A stretch of DNA of 37,482 nucleotides from Planctomycetota bacterium (GTDB lineage Bacteria; Planctomycetota; Brocadiia; Brocadiales; Brocadiaceae), in NCBI GenBank assembly GCA_016235875.1, contig JACRII010000108.1, positions 1-37,482 of the forward strand, in the 5' to 3' direction. Made by a program: the position numbers and the translations under genes. Positions 16,612 through 24,732 of the stretch are shown here, one piece after another; within the stretch, counting starts at the first letter, position 1; the number at the start of each line of letters is the position of its first letter. The notes beneath the pieces are model-generated. The model made no database searches. It saw only the letters and a program-made list of their open reading frames with translations, and was not told the origin of the DNA.

Positions 16612-16681
16612 TATTGATATTTTCTATCGCGTTATTATAATGATTACTAACTTATCTTTCACTTTAAATCTAATATTTAAG
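16612..16681 (-). repeat. Right inverted repeat of the ferritin/receiver cassette
   Basis: Contains TTATAATGATTACTAACTTA and TCTTTCACTTTAAATC, the mirror of 15204-15271. Between here and the next gene is the common repeat CGTGTAATCTGCGAAATCTG, which runs to within about ten bases of the start codon at 16813. Confidence 0.85.
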
Positions 16682-16812
16682 ATGTACCCCCGCCCCCTCC
16701 CTTACTCTTTTTGACCCTCTATTTTGCCAACGGAAGCAATGATGCATTGAAAGGGATTGCAACGACATTGATGGTACAAAATCCGTGTAATCTGCGAAAT
16801 CTGTGGTTTTAA

Positions 16813-17484
16813 ATGAAGATATCTGTAGTTATTCCCACATTAAACGAAGAATTCCATATCGAGAAAACGCTCCAGAGCGTTACTAGGCAGGAGGGTGATT
16901 ACGAGATTTACGTGGTAGACGGTGGAAGCGCCGACAATACGGTTGCCATCGCTAAGAGGTACGCTTGTGTAATAAACAGCAAACGTGGCCGTGCGGTACA
17001 GATGAATGCAGGTGCAAAGTTGTGCATGGGAGATATTTTGTTGTTCTTACACGCCGATACACTCCTACCTGACAATGCCTTTCGTGAGATAAGAAAAAGG
17101 ATGCAGGACGATACGGTTGTGGGTGGTTCATTTTATATTGCATTTGACGCAGATAATTTTATACTAAGAGGCGTCTCTTTTATAACCAGGTTCAACTTCA
17201 GACTCTTCCATTTTGGTGATCAGGGTATATTTGTGCGGAGGGATGTTTTCCGGAAACTCCGCGGGTACAAAGAAATGCCCATTATGGAAGACTATGATTT
17301 TTATAAAAGATTAAGGGAAGAGGGCAAGGTTATCCTGATAAGAATGCCCGTGATTTCTTCGGCAAGACGGTTCATCAGAAAAGGCGTCCTAAGACAACTG
17401 CTGATTAATAAGTTTGTGGTTTTGGCCTACTGGGCTGGTCTTGATATTCAAACAATTAAACGTTTTTACGACGATATGAGGTAG
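16813..17484 (+). CDS. Family 2 glycosyltransferase (TIGR04283-like)
   Basis: This 223-residue GT-A glycosyltransferase has MKISVVIPTLNEEFHIEKTL, VVDGGSADNT, GRAVQMNAGAKLCMGDILLF and the metal-binding-type LHADTLLP. It also has GDQGIFVRRDVFRKLRGY and MEDYDFYKRL. The GRA-QMN and GDQ-IF segments fit the short TIGR04283 subgroup, found next to radical-SAM or selenium-related genes in many anaerobes; the sugar and acceptor are unknown. It precedes surE by only five bases, so the two are one operon. No classical ribosome-binding site is present; a genomic repeat abuts the start. It is probably cytosolic. Confidence 0.88.
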   Translation: MKISVVIPTLNEEFHIEKTLQSVTRQEGDYEIYVVDGGSADNTVAIAKRYACVINSKRGRAVQMNAGAKLCMGDILLFLHADTLLPDNAFREIRKRMQDDTVVGGSFYIAFDADNFILRGVSFITRFNFRLFHFGDQGIFVRRDVFRKLRGYKEMPIMEDYDFYKRLREEGKVILIRMPVISSARRFIRKGVLRQLLINKFVVLAYWAGLDIQTIKRFYDDMR

Positions 17485-17489
17485 AAATT

Positions 17490-18263
17490 ATGCAGATTTT
17501 GCTGACCAATGACGACGGTATCTATGCGCCGGGGATTGCTGCCTTAAAGCATCAAATTCAGACACTGGGACAGATTACAGTGGTAGCGCCTGATATAGAA
17601 CAAAGCGGTGTGGGACATTCCATTACCTTCAGTCATCCCTTGCGTATCAGAGAGGTACGTTTAAACAACGAGCTTATCGGTTATGGTGTGAATGGTTCTC
17701 CGGCCGATTGTGTAAAGTTGGCTGCCTATGAAATTATGAAAAAGGGACCTGATGTAGTCATCTCAGGACTCAATATGGGCGCCAATGTGGGGATTCACAT
17801 CCTCTACTCAGGAACAGTAGCCGCCGCTGTTGAAGCGGCTATTATGGGATTTCCTTCGATTGCCGTCTCCTTCGAGATAACTGACCAGTATGCCGATGTC
17901 GGAGAAGCGGCAAAGGTAGCTAAAGACGTTATAGAACGTATCATCAAACATAAATTACCCAAAGGCTCATTGCTCAACGTGAATATTCCCTCACGCCCCT
18001 CCAATCAAATCAAGGGAATTAAAATAACCCGGCAGTTTGCCCACGATTTTAAAGAGACCTTTGATAAGCGCACCGATCCTAGCGGAAGGGCATATTACTG
18101 GTTAATGGGTACGAATAAATCAATTCATCGTGAGGAGGGAACGGATCTTACTGCCGTCAATGAAGGCTATATTTCCATTACCCCGCTTCGTTACGACCTG
18201 ACAGATCATGGCCTGTACAAAAAAATTGAGGAGTGGGATTGGAGTGACTTAAGGATTTTTTAA
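17490..18263 (+). CDS. surE: 5'/3'-nucleotidase SurE
   Basis: This 257-residue enzyme starts MQILLTNDDGIYAPG (metal-binding D8, D9). It continues with VVAPDIEQSGVGHSITF (S39-type ligand) and GVNGSPADCVKLA (N ligand), and NMGANVGIHILYSGTVAAAVEA. All SurE metal residues are present. SurE removes phosphate from nucleoside monophosphates and helps in stationary-phase survival. GAGGT lies nine bases before the ATG, inside the end of the glycosyltransferase gene, showing coupling. Length is normal. It is followed by a non-coding stretch leading to the tRNA promoter. Confidence 0.96.
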   Translation: MQILLTNDDGIYAPGIAALKHQIQTLGQITVVAPDIEQSGVGHSITFSHPLRIREVRLNNELIGYGVNGSPADCVKLAAYEIMKKGPDVVISGLNMGANVGIHILYSGTVAAAVEAAIMGFPSIAVSFEITDQYADVGEAAKVAKDVIERIIKHKLPKGSLLNVNIPSRPSNQIKGIKITRQFAHDFKETFDKRTDPSGRAYYWLMGTNKSIHREEGTDLTAVNEGYISITPLRYDLTDHGLYKKIEEWDWSDLRIF

Positions 18264-18306
18264 AACATCGGATATTTGCCAGGTCGCTGGGGGGGCAATA
18301 AAAATC

Positions 18307-18335
18307 TTGACATATATATACCGCAACTCTATAAT
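18307..18335 (+). promoter_or_regulatory. Consensus sigma-70 promoter for tRNA-Phe
   Basis: TTGACA (18307-18312), a 17-base spacer, and TATAAT (18330-18335). Both hexamers are exact consensus. The expected start, about seven bases on, lies some 40 bases before the tRNA. Confidence 0.85.
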
Positions 18336-18384
18336 GTTTTTGCTGTAAGTTTGTGGGTATAATTTACCGCAAAAAAACGAGAAA

Positions 18385-18460
18385 GGGCAGATAGCTCAGT
18401 TGGTAGAGCACAGGACTGAAAATCCTGGTGTCGCCGGTTCGATCCCGGCTCTGCCCACCA
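18385..18460 (+). tRNA. tRNA-Phe (GAA)
   Basis: This is a 76-nt cloverleaf. The acceptor GGGCAGA pairs with TCTGCCC, and the D arm is GCTC-AGTTGGTA-GAGC. The anticodon stem CAGGA/TCCTG carries the loop CTGAAAA (anticodon GAA), and the T arm is GCCGG-TTCGATC-CCGGC. CCA is encoded at the 3' end. It is a single-gene unit under a consensus promoter. Confidence 0.97.
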
Positions 18461-18682
18461 CTCTGTCTTATAGTGGAGTGCGGAGATTTAGGGTAAGCAA
18501 TCCGAAACTTTCTGTGGTTTCAAAACATGTGATAATTGTTCAATACATGATTGATAGTTTCCCGCCTTTACTTTCATTTCCTGACATACGAGAAACGTTA
18601 CTAAGACATGATCCAACTGGTAAAAATTAATTATGTATGTTACAACCGTAGAATATTTGTTTTTATTGGGTGTTTATAAAAC

Positions 18683-19510
18683 ATGATAAAATCGCAATGC
18701 CTGGATATTAAGTCGTTAGAAGAACGTGCAAAGGTCATTCGCAGACATGTTATCAGAATGCTCGCAAAGGCAGGTTCCGGGCATCCTGGCAGTTCATTGT
18801 CAACGGTAGACTTGCTGGTTGCGCTTTTCTATAATAAATTAAAACATAATCCGCAGCAGCCTGCATGGCCCAATAGGGATAGATTCGTGATGTCGAAAGG
18901 TCACGGCTGCCCGGCGCTCTATGCGGTACTTGCGGAAATGGGTTATTTTGGCATAGATAAGCTTGACACCTTAAGACAGTTTGGGAGCATCCTTCAAGGG
19001 CATCCCTGCATGAAAACAACACCTGGAATTGAGATATCAGGCGGATCGTTGGGACAGGGACTCTCAGTCGGTTTGGGAATTGCTTTAGCGGCAAAGTTAG
19101 ATAAAAAGGATTACCGGACGTACGTTATGTTGGGCGACGGAGAAATTGAGGAAGGGCAGGTGTGGGAGGCGGCAATGGCGGCAAGTCATTATAAGGCAGA
19201 CAACCTGTGCGCCATCATTGATCAAAATGGGCTTCAGATTGACGGATTTATTCATGAGATTATGTCATCATACCCGATTCCTGATAAATGGAGCGGTTTT
19301 GGCTGGCATGTGATTGAAATTAACGGACATGATTATAAGGCTATCTCGTCTGCTTATGATGAGGCAGAGAAGATAAAGGGTAGACCGACTGTTATCGTTG
19401 CAAAAACTATTAAAGGCAAGGGGGTCTCTTTCATGGAGAACCAGGTTGACTGGCATGGGAAGGCTCCCACAAAAGAAGAGGCGGAACGGGCGTTAGCTGA
19501 ATTGGAATAA
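18683..19510 (+). CDS. Transketolase, N-terminal (TPP-binding) subunit
   Basis: This 275-residue protein carries the first third of transketolase: AGSGHPGSSLSTVDLLVALF, SKGHGCPALYAVL, SGGSLGQGLSVGLGIALA and the thiamine-diphosphate motif GDGEIEEGQVWEAAMAASHY...DQNG. Split transketolases made from two genes are known in archaea and many anaerobes. The partner starts 32 bases downstream. It works in the non-oxidative pentose phosphate pathway, moving two-carbon units between sugar phosphates, and the two subunits must join to form the active site. Upstream (18461-18682) I see no gene. Confidence 0.93.
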   Translation: MIKSQCLDIKSLEERAKVIRRHVIRMLAKAGSGHPGSSLSTVDLLVALFYNKLKHNPQQPAWPNRDRFVMSKGHGCPALYAVLAEMGYFGIDKLDTLRQFGSILQGHPCMKTTPGIEISGGSLGQGLSVGLGIALAAKLDKKDYRTYVMLGDGEIEEGQVWEAAMAASHYKADNLCAIIDQNGLQIDGFIHEIMSSYPIPDKWSGFGWHVIEINGHDYKAISSAYDEAEKIKGRPTVIVAKTIKGKGVSFMENQVDWHGKAPTKEEAERALAELE

Positions 19511-19542
19511 ATAGTGAATTATAAATGGTGGAAATATAAAAA

Positions 19543-20487
19543 ATGACAGAAATGATAGCTACGCGCCAGGCATACGGCGATGCGCTGGTAGAACTGGGAG
19601 AGAAAAACAAGGACATCGTGGTGCTGGATGCAGACCTTTCAAAGTCTACAACCACAGCTAAATTCGGCAAGAAATTTCCTGAGCGGTTTTTTAATATGGG
19701 AGTTGCCGAGGCCAATATGATGAATACGGCTGCCGGGTTGGCGACGTGCGGGAAAATAGCCTTTGTCAGCAGCTTCAGTATCTTTGCCACTGGCAGAGCC
19801 TGGGAACAGATCAGAAATACGATCTGTTACAGTGGATTAAACGTAAAGATTGTTGCTACGCATAGCGGGGTGTCGGTCGGACCAGACGGGGCATCACATC
19901 AGTGCATCGAAGACATTTCTCTGATGAAGACAATTCCAACCATGACGGTTGTCGAACCGTGTGATGCGGTAGAAACAAGAAAATCCATTCTGGCGGCTGT
20001 AGCCCATAAAGGTCCTATTTACATCCGATTGGGCAGGGCGGCTGTACCGGTAATTACAAAAAAGGAAGAGCCGTATACCATTGGGAAAGCGAATATCCTA
20101 AGAAACGGGAAAGACGTGGCGATTGTTGCCTGCGGGGCATTGGTGGCCAACTCGCTTACAGCGGCTGATGTGCTATCGAAAGAAGGAATTGAGGCAACAG
20201 TAGTTAATATGCATACCATAAAGCCCATAGACCAGGAAATTCTGGTGAAGGTTGCAAGGCAGGTAAATGCTGTGGTGACAGCAGAACAGCACGTGCTTGA
20301 CGGCGGTCTGGGCAGTGCCGTTGCATCGGTATTGGCCAGAAATTATCCCGTTCCAATGGAAATGATTGGCATTGACAATCGTTTTGGTCAGTCAGGGGAA
20401 CCCGATATTCTCTTTAAGGAATATCACCTCCTGCCGGAAGATATTGTTGTGGCGGCGAAACGAGCCATAGAGCGAAAGAAGAAATGA
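19543..20487 (+). CDS. Transketolase, C-terminal (pyrimidine-binding) subunit
   Basis: This 314-residue protein has the transketolase pyrimidine-binding domain (residues about 5-165) and C-terminal domain (about 185-310). Motifs are VVLDADLSKST, FFNMGVAEANMMNTAAGLA (catalytic Glu region), TICYSGLNVKIVATHSGVSV and THSG-S-GPDGASHQ, and the C-terminal TAEQHVLDGGLGSAVA. Its stop overlaps the ATGA of the protease gene downstream, so transketolase and CtpA are one operon. It complements the N-terminal subunit encoded just upstream. Confidence 0.93.
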   Translation: MTEMIATRQAYGDALVELGEKNKDIVVLDADLSKSTTTAKFGKKFPERFFNMGVAEANMMNTAAGLATCGKIAFVSSFSIFATGRAWEQIRNTICYSGLNVKIVATHSGVSVGPDGASHQCIEDISLMKTIPTMTVVEPCDAVETRKSILAAVAHKGPIYIRLGRAAVPVITKKEEPYTIGKANILRNGKDVAIVACGALVANSLTAADVLSKEGIEATVVNMHTIKPIDQEILVKVARQVNAVVTAEQHVLDGGLGSAVASVLARNYPVPMEMIGIDNRFGQSGEPDILFKEYHLLPEDIVVAAKRAIERKKK

Positions 20488-21818
20488 TGAAAAGGCTGAG
20501 CATATTTTTATTATTTGTAACCCTTGTGTCTGTTAGAACAGTCTCGTTTGGGCAGGAAGTCCCTCTTGAAAAGCCTCAGATTGAAGTTAAAGAGGGCGCC
20601 GAACAAACCAAAGAGAGTGTCTACGAGGAGTATGAAGAGTTTGTTAAAGTTGTTAAGGAGTTACAGGATAAATATGTCGATGAAATAAAAATTAACACGA
20701 TCCTTGTGAACGCATACCGTGGCATGCTTTCGGGTCTCGATCCGTATAGTCAGTATTTTAGCCCTGAGGATATGGAAGACCTGAAAATTGAAACGGAAGG
20801 AGAATTTGAAGGACTGGGGATTGAGGTGATTGTCAAAGATGGGCTGCTGACGGTGATTACGCCTCTGCTTGATTCTCCTGCTTTCAAAGCCGGGATACTG
20901 GTAGGAGATCGAATTGTCAAGATCGACGGAGAAACCACAGAAAATATGAGTATTCGGGATGCCGTGAAAAAACTTCGCGGAAAGTTAGGAACAAAGATTA
21001 CACTGACCGTCGTTCATGAAGGAGACACAACCCTAACGGATATTACCATCGAACGCGCGAAGATTCATGTAAAGAGTATACGGGGCGCTCGAATGGTGGA
21101 TAACGACTATAAGGTTGGTTACCTTGCGGTGACAAATTTCCAGGAGAATACCGTAAGGGATATGGATGCGGCTATTCAGGATTTGTTGAAAAAAGGTATG
21201 AAATGCCTGGTATTGGACTTGAGGTTTAACCCCGGCGGGTTATTGAATGTTGCTGTTGATATGGCTGATAAATTTCTGGAAAGAGGGGTTATTGTTTCTA
21301 CCAAAGGACGAGACAAGACACAGAATTATGTGTATCAAGCCCATAAGCAAGGGACGTATCCCAATTTCCCGTTGGTGGTGCTCGTAAATAACGGAAGTGC
21401 GAGCGCATCGGAAATTGTTGCCGGTGCGATCAAGGATCACAAACGTGGTTTATTGTTAGGTATTAAAACATTTGGCAAGGGCTCTGTGCAGAGCCTGATT
21501 CCTGTGGGAGATGGGAAAGCCGCCTTAAAATTGACAACGGCGCGCTATTATACGCCGTCAGGAATTTGCATCCATGAAAAAGGGATTGAACCGCATGTGA
21601 AAGTCCCGCTCAATTTTACTGAGACAAAGGCATTGCACGAACATCTAGCCATGATAAATATCGATACGAAGATTAATGAAACAAAGGGGACCGAAACCGT
21701 ATTGAAAGGAACCGTAGGGGCAAAAGAAAAACCACAATATATCGATATGCAATTGGAAAGAGCGATTGATATCATGAAAGGTATAGAGGTCTATGCGAAG
21801 CGTTCAGGCTCTCCCTAA
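20484..21818 (+). CDS. C-terminal processing peptidase, S41 family
   Basis: This 444-residue protein has an N-terminal signal segment (MMKRLSIFLLFVTLVSVRTVSFG), so it is exported. A PDZ domain spans residues about 105-190 (LGIEVIVKDGLLTVITPL, AGILVGDRIVKIDGE). The S41 catalytic part includes VLDLRFNPGGLL and NNGSASASEIVAGA with nucleophile S307, and the general base K332 in TFGKGSVQ. The S307-K332 spacing of 25 equals that of E. coli Prc. These proteases trim or degrade envelope proteins with exposed C-termini. The C-terminal tail (395-444) is hydrophilic. The gene overlaps the transketolase stop by four bases and ends before an intrinsic terminator. Confidence 0.93.
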   Translation: MMKRLSIFLLFVTLVSVRTVSFGQEVPLEKPQIEVKEGAEQTKESVYEEYEEFVKVVKELQDKYVDEIKINTILVNAYRGMLSGLDPYSQYFSPEDMEDLKIETEGEFEGLGIEVIVKDGLLTVITPLLDSPAFKAGILVGDRIVKIDGETTENMSIRDAVKKLRGKLGTKITLTVVHEGDTTLTDITIERAKIHVKSIRGARMVDNDYKVGYLAVTNFQENTVRDMDAAIQDLLKKGMKCLVLDLRFNPGGLLNVAVDMADKFLERGVIVSTKGRDKTQNYVYQAHKQGTYPNFPLVVLVNNGSASASEIVAGAIKDHKRGLLLGIKTFGKGSVQSLIPVGDGKAALKLTTARYYTPSGICIHEKGIEPHVKVPLNFTETKALHEHLAMINIDTKINETKGTETVLKGTVGAKEKPQYIDMQLERAIDIMKGIEVYAKRSGSP

Positions 21819-21845
21819 AGAATGGAATATCGTTTACAATTAAAT

Positions 21846-21854
21846 TGGTATAAT
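21846..21854 (+). promoter_or_regulatory. Candidate extended -10 promoter for tsaD
   Basis: TGGTATAAT is an extended -10 (TGnTATAAT) with no good -35 at the proper distance. Predicted start near 21861, inside the hairpin of the terminator that follows. Confidence 0.45.
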
Positions 21855-21857
21855 TAA

Positions 21858-21882
21858 GGCAGGAGATATCCTGCCTTTTTTT
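21858..21882 (+). terminator. Intrinsic terminator after ctpA
   Basis: GGCAGGA and TCCTGCC form a perfect 7-bp stem with a GATA loop, followed by seven T. It ends the tkt-ctpA operon and lies only five bases before the tsaD start codon. Confidence 0.92.
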
Positions 21883-21887
21883 ATGAC

Positions 21888-22895
21888 ATGTTAATTCTGG
21901 GTATTGAGACATCATGTGACGAGACTTCTGCGGCTGTTGTAAAAGATGGGCGAGAAATAGTATCGAGTATTATTCTCTCCCAGGACGCATTACATCGCCA
22001 GTTTGGAGGAGTGGTTCCTGAAATTGCCTGTCGTGCTCATTTGGAGTCTGTTATTGGCATCGTTAACAACGCCCTGAGTGATGCGAAAGTACGGCTTTCT
22101 GAAATCGATGCAATCGCCGTTGTCAATACGCCGGGTCTCATTGGCGCCTTGCTTATCGGTGTAACAGCCGCTAAAACTCTGTGTATGGCGTTGGACGTAC
22201 CCTTGTTGGCAATCAATCACCTCCATGCCCATATCTATGCGAATAATCTGGAGCATGAGAATATACTCTACCCCACGATTAGTCTTGTCGTGTCGGGGGG
22301 GCATACTACCCTTTTTTTATCAGAGAGTGAGACGAAACATACGCCGTTGGGCTGGACAATTGATGATGCCGCAGGCGAGGCATTTGATAAAGTTTCAAAG
22401 ATATTGGGTCTGGGTTATCCAGGGGGACCGATCATCGATAAGCTTGCAAGGTGCGGAAATCGGCGTGCAGTGACATTCCCAAGGGCGTATCTCGAAAAGG
22501 ATTCGCTTGATTTTAGTTTTAGCGGGCTGAAGACTGCAGTGTTATACTATTATCGGGGACAGGATGTGAGGGCATCCAGGTCAAAGACACCATCCGATCA
22601 AGAAATCGCTGACGTTGCTGCGAGTTTTCAGGAGGCGGTGGTTGATGTGCTGATAGATAAAACAGTCCTCGCGTCAAGGATGTATAATGTTAGGGGGATT
22701 GCATTGGGTGGAGGTGTTGCAGCGAACTCAAGGTTGCGTCAGAGGTTGCAAGAGGTATCAAAGGAGATTGGAATTCCTGTGTATTGCCCCTCGCCCAAAT
22801 TATGTACGGATAACGCCGCTATGGTAGCAGGTCTGGCTTACAAGAAGTATTTAGAGGGTGATATTTCGCTGCTTGATGTCGAAGCTATTCCATGA
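21888..22895 (+). CDS. tsaD: tRNA N6-adenosine threonylcarbamoyltransferase
   Basis: This 335-residue protein matches the normal length. It starts MLILGIETSCDETSAAVV, has the metal-binding H111 and H115 in INHLHAHIYA, and SGGHTTLF, DDAAGEAFDKV, GYPGGP and GGGVAANSRLR of the ASKHA fold. It transfers threonylcarbamoyl to A37 of ANN-reading tRNAs together with TsaB/TsaE, which are not in this window. No ribosome-binding site fits between the terminator and the ATG, so it depends on an unusual leader, perhaps a promoter inside the hairpin. A truncated TrmO-like gene, which would act on the same t6A37, lies at 14121. Confidence 0.96.
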   Translation: MLILGIETSCDETSAAVVKDGREIVSSIILSQDALHRQFGGVVPEIACRAHLESVIGIVNNALSDAKVRLSEIDAIAVVNTPGLIGALLIGVTAAKTLCMALDVPLLAINHLHAHIYANNLEHENILYPTISLVVSGGHTTLFLSESETKHTPLGWTIDDAAGEAFDKVSKILGLGYPGGPIIDKLARCGNRRAVTFPRAYLEKDSLDFSFSGLKTAVLYYYRGQDVRASRSKTPSDQEIADVAASFQEAVVDVLIDKTVLASRMYNVRGIALGGGVAANSRLRQRLQEVSKEIGIPVYCPSPKLCTDNAAMVAGLAYKKYLEGDISLLDVEAIP

Positions 22896-23093
22896 ACACA
22901 GCATAGCGCAATCAAAGCAGTGAAGATAAGGAAAGTGGCGGGTGACGAGTAAAACGTCACTCGTCATTCGACACACGTCACTAAAAACTTACACAAACTT
23001 GTCCTCATAAAACTCGTCCTCGTGAAAGCGGGGAATGGGGAAAAGAAGTTTCGTAGGGTGATGCTATAAAATTTCGGTACATTTGAGATTAAT
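22896..23093. other. Repeat-filled spacer between tsaD and larB
   Basis: Contains a GTGACGAGTAAAACGTCACTCGTCATTC palindrome-like stretch broken into short parts, then copy 3 of the CGTCCTCGTGAAAGCGGGG repeat (23008-23070). No gene or clear promoter is seen. Confidence 0.55.
23008..23070 (+). repeat. CGTCCTCATGAAAATGGGG repeat, copy 3
   Basis: AAAACTCGTCCTCGTGAAAG, GGGGAAAAGAAGTTTCG and GGGTGATGCTATAA align with 14068-14121. A partial tandem unit (AAACTTGTCCTCATAA) precedes it. Confidence 0.8.
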
Positions 23094-23846
23094 ATGGACA
23101 TTGATGTAATAAAACGATTATTAGAAGATTATAAGGCCGGGGAGGTGTCAATAAATAACGTTCTTGGGAAGATCAAGGAACTGCCTTACAAAGACATCGG
23201 TTTTGCCAAGGTAGACAGCCATCGCAAGATTCGCTGTGGTTTTCCAGAGGTTATTTTCTGCATGGGTAAGACCACAGAACAGGTGGTAAAGATTGTGGAA
23301 CATATCGTTGCCGGTGAAAATGATATGCTTGCGACCCGCGCAAGTAGGGAGATTTACGAAGCTGTTTCCAGGAAGTTTTCTGAGGCAGTTTACAACGAAC
23401 AGGCGAGAACAATCACGATACGAAAAACCAGACGAAAACCTCAGAAAGGGCTTATTCTGATTATTACGGCAGGGACTTCTGATATCCCTGTAGCTGAGGA
23501 AGCAAGGGTAACAGCGGAGATCATGGGGAATAATGTAAAGGTGTTGTACGATGTAGGCGTTGCAGGAATCCATCGGTTGATGAAGAGTCATGGTGAACTG
23601 CTCAAGGCAAACGTTATTATTGTAGTGGCCGGAATGGAAGGGGCGCTGGCAAGCGTGGTCGGAGGGTTAGTTGACTGTCCTGTTATCGGTGTTCCGACCA
23701 GTATTGGTTATGGTGCTAGTTTCTTTGGAGTGGCACCGCTCCTGTCCATGTTGAACAGTTGTGCATCTGGTGTTTCTGTGGTAAATATCGATAATGGTTT
23801 TGGCGCTGCATATGTCGCCTCTTTGATCAATCGAACAAAGAAGTAA
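23094..23846 (+). CDS. larB: Nickel-pincer cofactor biosynthesis protein LarB
   Basis: This 250-residue protein has an N-terminal helical part (VIKRLLEDYKAGEVSINNVL, DIGFAKVDSHRKIRCGFPEVIF). A C-terminal AIR carboxylase-like domain follows (GLILIITAGTSDIPVAEEA, EVIFCMGKT, VVAGMEGALASVVGGLVDCPVIGVPTS). It ends with GVAPLLSMLNSCASGVSVVNIDNGFGAA. LarB carboxylates and hydrolyses nicotinic acid adenine dinucleotide to begin the pincer cofactor of lactate racemase-type enzymes. No larC, larE or larA is seen here, so its partner genes lie elsewhere. It precedes nnrD by ten bases, a likely operon around nicotinamide nucleotides. Confidence 0.9.
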   Translation: MDIDVIKRLLEDYKAGEVSINNVLGKIKELPYKDIGFAKVDSHRKIRCGFPEVIFCMGKTTEQVVKIVEHIVAGENDMLATRASREIYEAVSRKFSEAVYNEQARTITIRKTRRKPQKGLILIITAGTSDIPVAEEARVTAEIMGNNVKVLYDVGVAGIHRLMKSHGELLKANVIIVVAGMEGALASVVGGLVDCPVIGVPTSIGYGASFFGVAPLLSMLNSCASGVSVVNIDNGFGAAYVASLINRTKK

Positions 23847-23856
23847 AAGTGATTTT

Positions 23857-24732
23857 ATGTACGAAGTAAAAGACATACCGAAGATTCCTTCTCGAAAGCC
23901 CGATACCCACAAGGGGGACTACGGGCGAGTATTTGTGCTGGCAGGCTCCAGCGGTATGACTGGCGCTGCGTGTATGTGCAGTAATGGTGCCTTGCGTGCC
24001 GGCGCCGGAATTGTCACCCTGGGCATTCCGGAGAGCTTGCATGGAATCGTTGCATCCAAATTAACTTGCGTCATGACTCATCCATTGCCTGAAACGCCTG
24101 TAAAAACCCTGTCAGAACTGGGACGACAGGACATCCTCGATTTTTCACAGCGGTTTGATGTGGTTGCCATTGGGCCCGGATTATCTCAGTATCTGGAAAC
24201 GAAGAGATTGGTGCTGTGGCTATTGCAGTCTTTGGATTGCCCCATCGTGTTGGATGCCGATGGTATTAATGCCCTGGCTGATAATCCAAAGATATTGGAT
24301 CAGATAAAAAAACAGATTGTACTAACTCCGCATCCTGGTGAAATGGCGCATCTTCTGGGCATATCAACACAGGAAGTTCAATCAAAACGCCTGGAAATTT
24401 CCAGGATGTTTGTTAAAGGCAGGAAGAATGTAACCCTGGTGTTGAAAGGTCACAAGACCATTGTTATGGATGAGGAGAAGTTTTATGTTAACGAGACAGG
24501 CAATCCCGGAATGGCTACCGCCGGCGCTGGAGACGTGCTGACGGGCATGATCGCTGCCTTTTTGGGACAACAATATGTCCCGTTTGAGGCGGCTCAATTG
24601 GGTGTTTATTTGCATGGTCTGGCTGGCGATATTGCGGCGCGCGAGAAAGGCGAAATTTCATTAATTGCTACAGATATCCTGGATAATTTACACAAGGCAT
24701 TTCTGGTATACATGGGAAATACGGGTATATGA
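23857..24732 (+). CDS. nnrD: ADP-dependent NAD(P)H-hydrate dehydratase
   Basis: This 291-residue protein is the dehydratase domain alone, with no fused epimerase. Key parts are GDYGRVFVLAGSSGMTGAAC, AIGPGLSQ, IVLDADGINAL, VLTPHPGEMAHLL and the nucleotide-binding NPGMATAGAGDVLTGMIAAF. It repairs hydrated NAD(P)H. The adjacent larB also uses a nicotinic acid dinucleotide, which gives a sensible link. The stop overlaps the ATGA of the next gene, so the three genes from 23094 to 25742 are probably co-transcribed. Confidence 0.93.
   Translation: MYEVKDIPKIPSRKPDTHKGDYGRVFVLAGSSGMTGAACMCSNGALRAGAGIVTLGIPESLHGIVASKLTCVMTHPLPETPVKTLSELGRQDILDFSQRFDVVAIGPGLSQYLETKRLVLWLLQSLDCPIVLDADGINALADNPKILDQIKKQIVLTPHPGEMAHLLGISTQEVQSKRLEISRMFVKGRKNVTLVLKGHKTIVMDEEKFYVNETGNPGMATAGAGDVLTGMIAAFLGQQYVPFEAAQLGVYLHGLAGDIAAREKGEISLIATDILDNLHKAFLVYMGNTGI

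Larger units (their letters stand above)
15204..16681. mobile_element. Inverted-repeat-flanked cassette carrying the ferritin/receiver gene
   Basis: Two imperfect 68-bp inverted repeats bound about 1.48 kb. The inside holds the GC-rich gene (roughly 15303-16255) and an AT-rich right arm with a degraded frame. No transposase is present, so it would be a non-autonomous element or two opposed repeat copies that happened to flank the gene. I cannot identify a target-site duplication. Confidence 0.55.

Noticed and set aside
18400-18630. 76-residue plus frame beginning inside the tRNA
   Set aside because: Its first 20 residues are tRNA-Phe sequence and there is no ribosome-binding site or motif.
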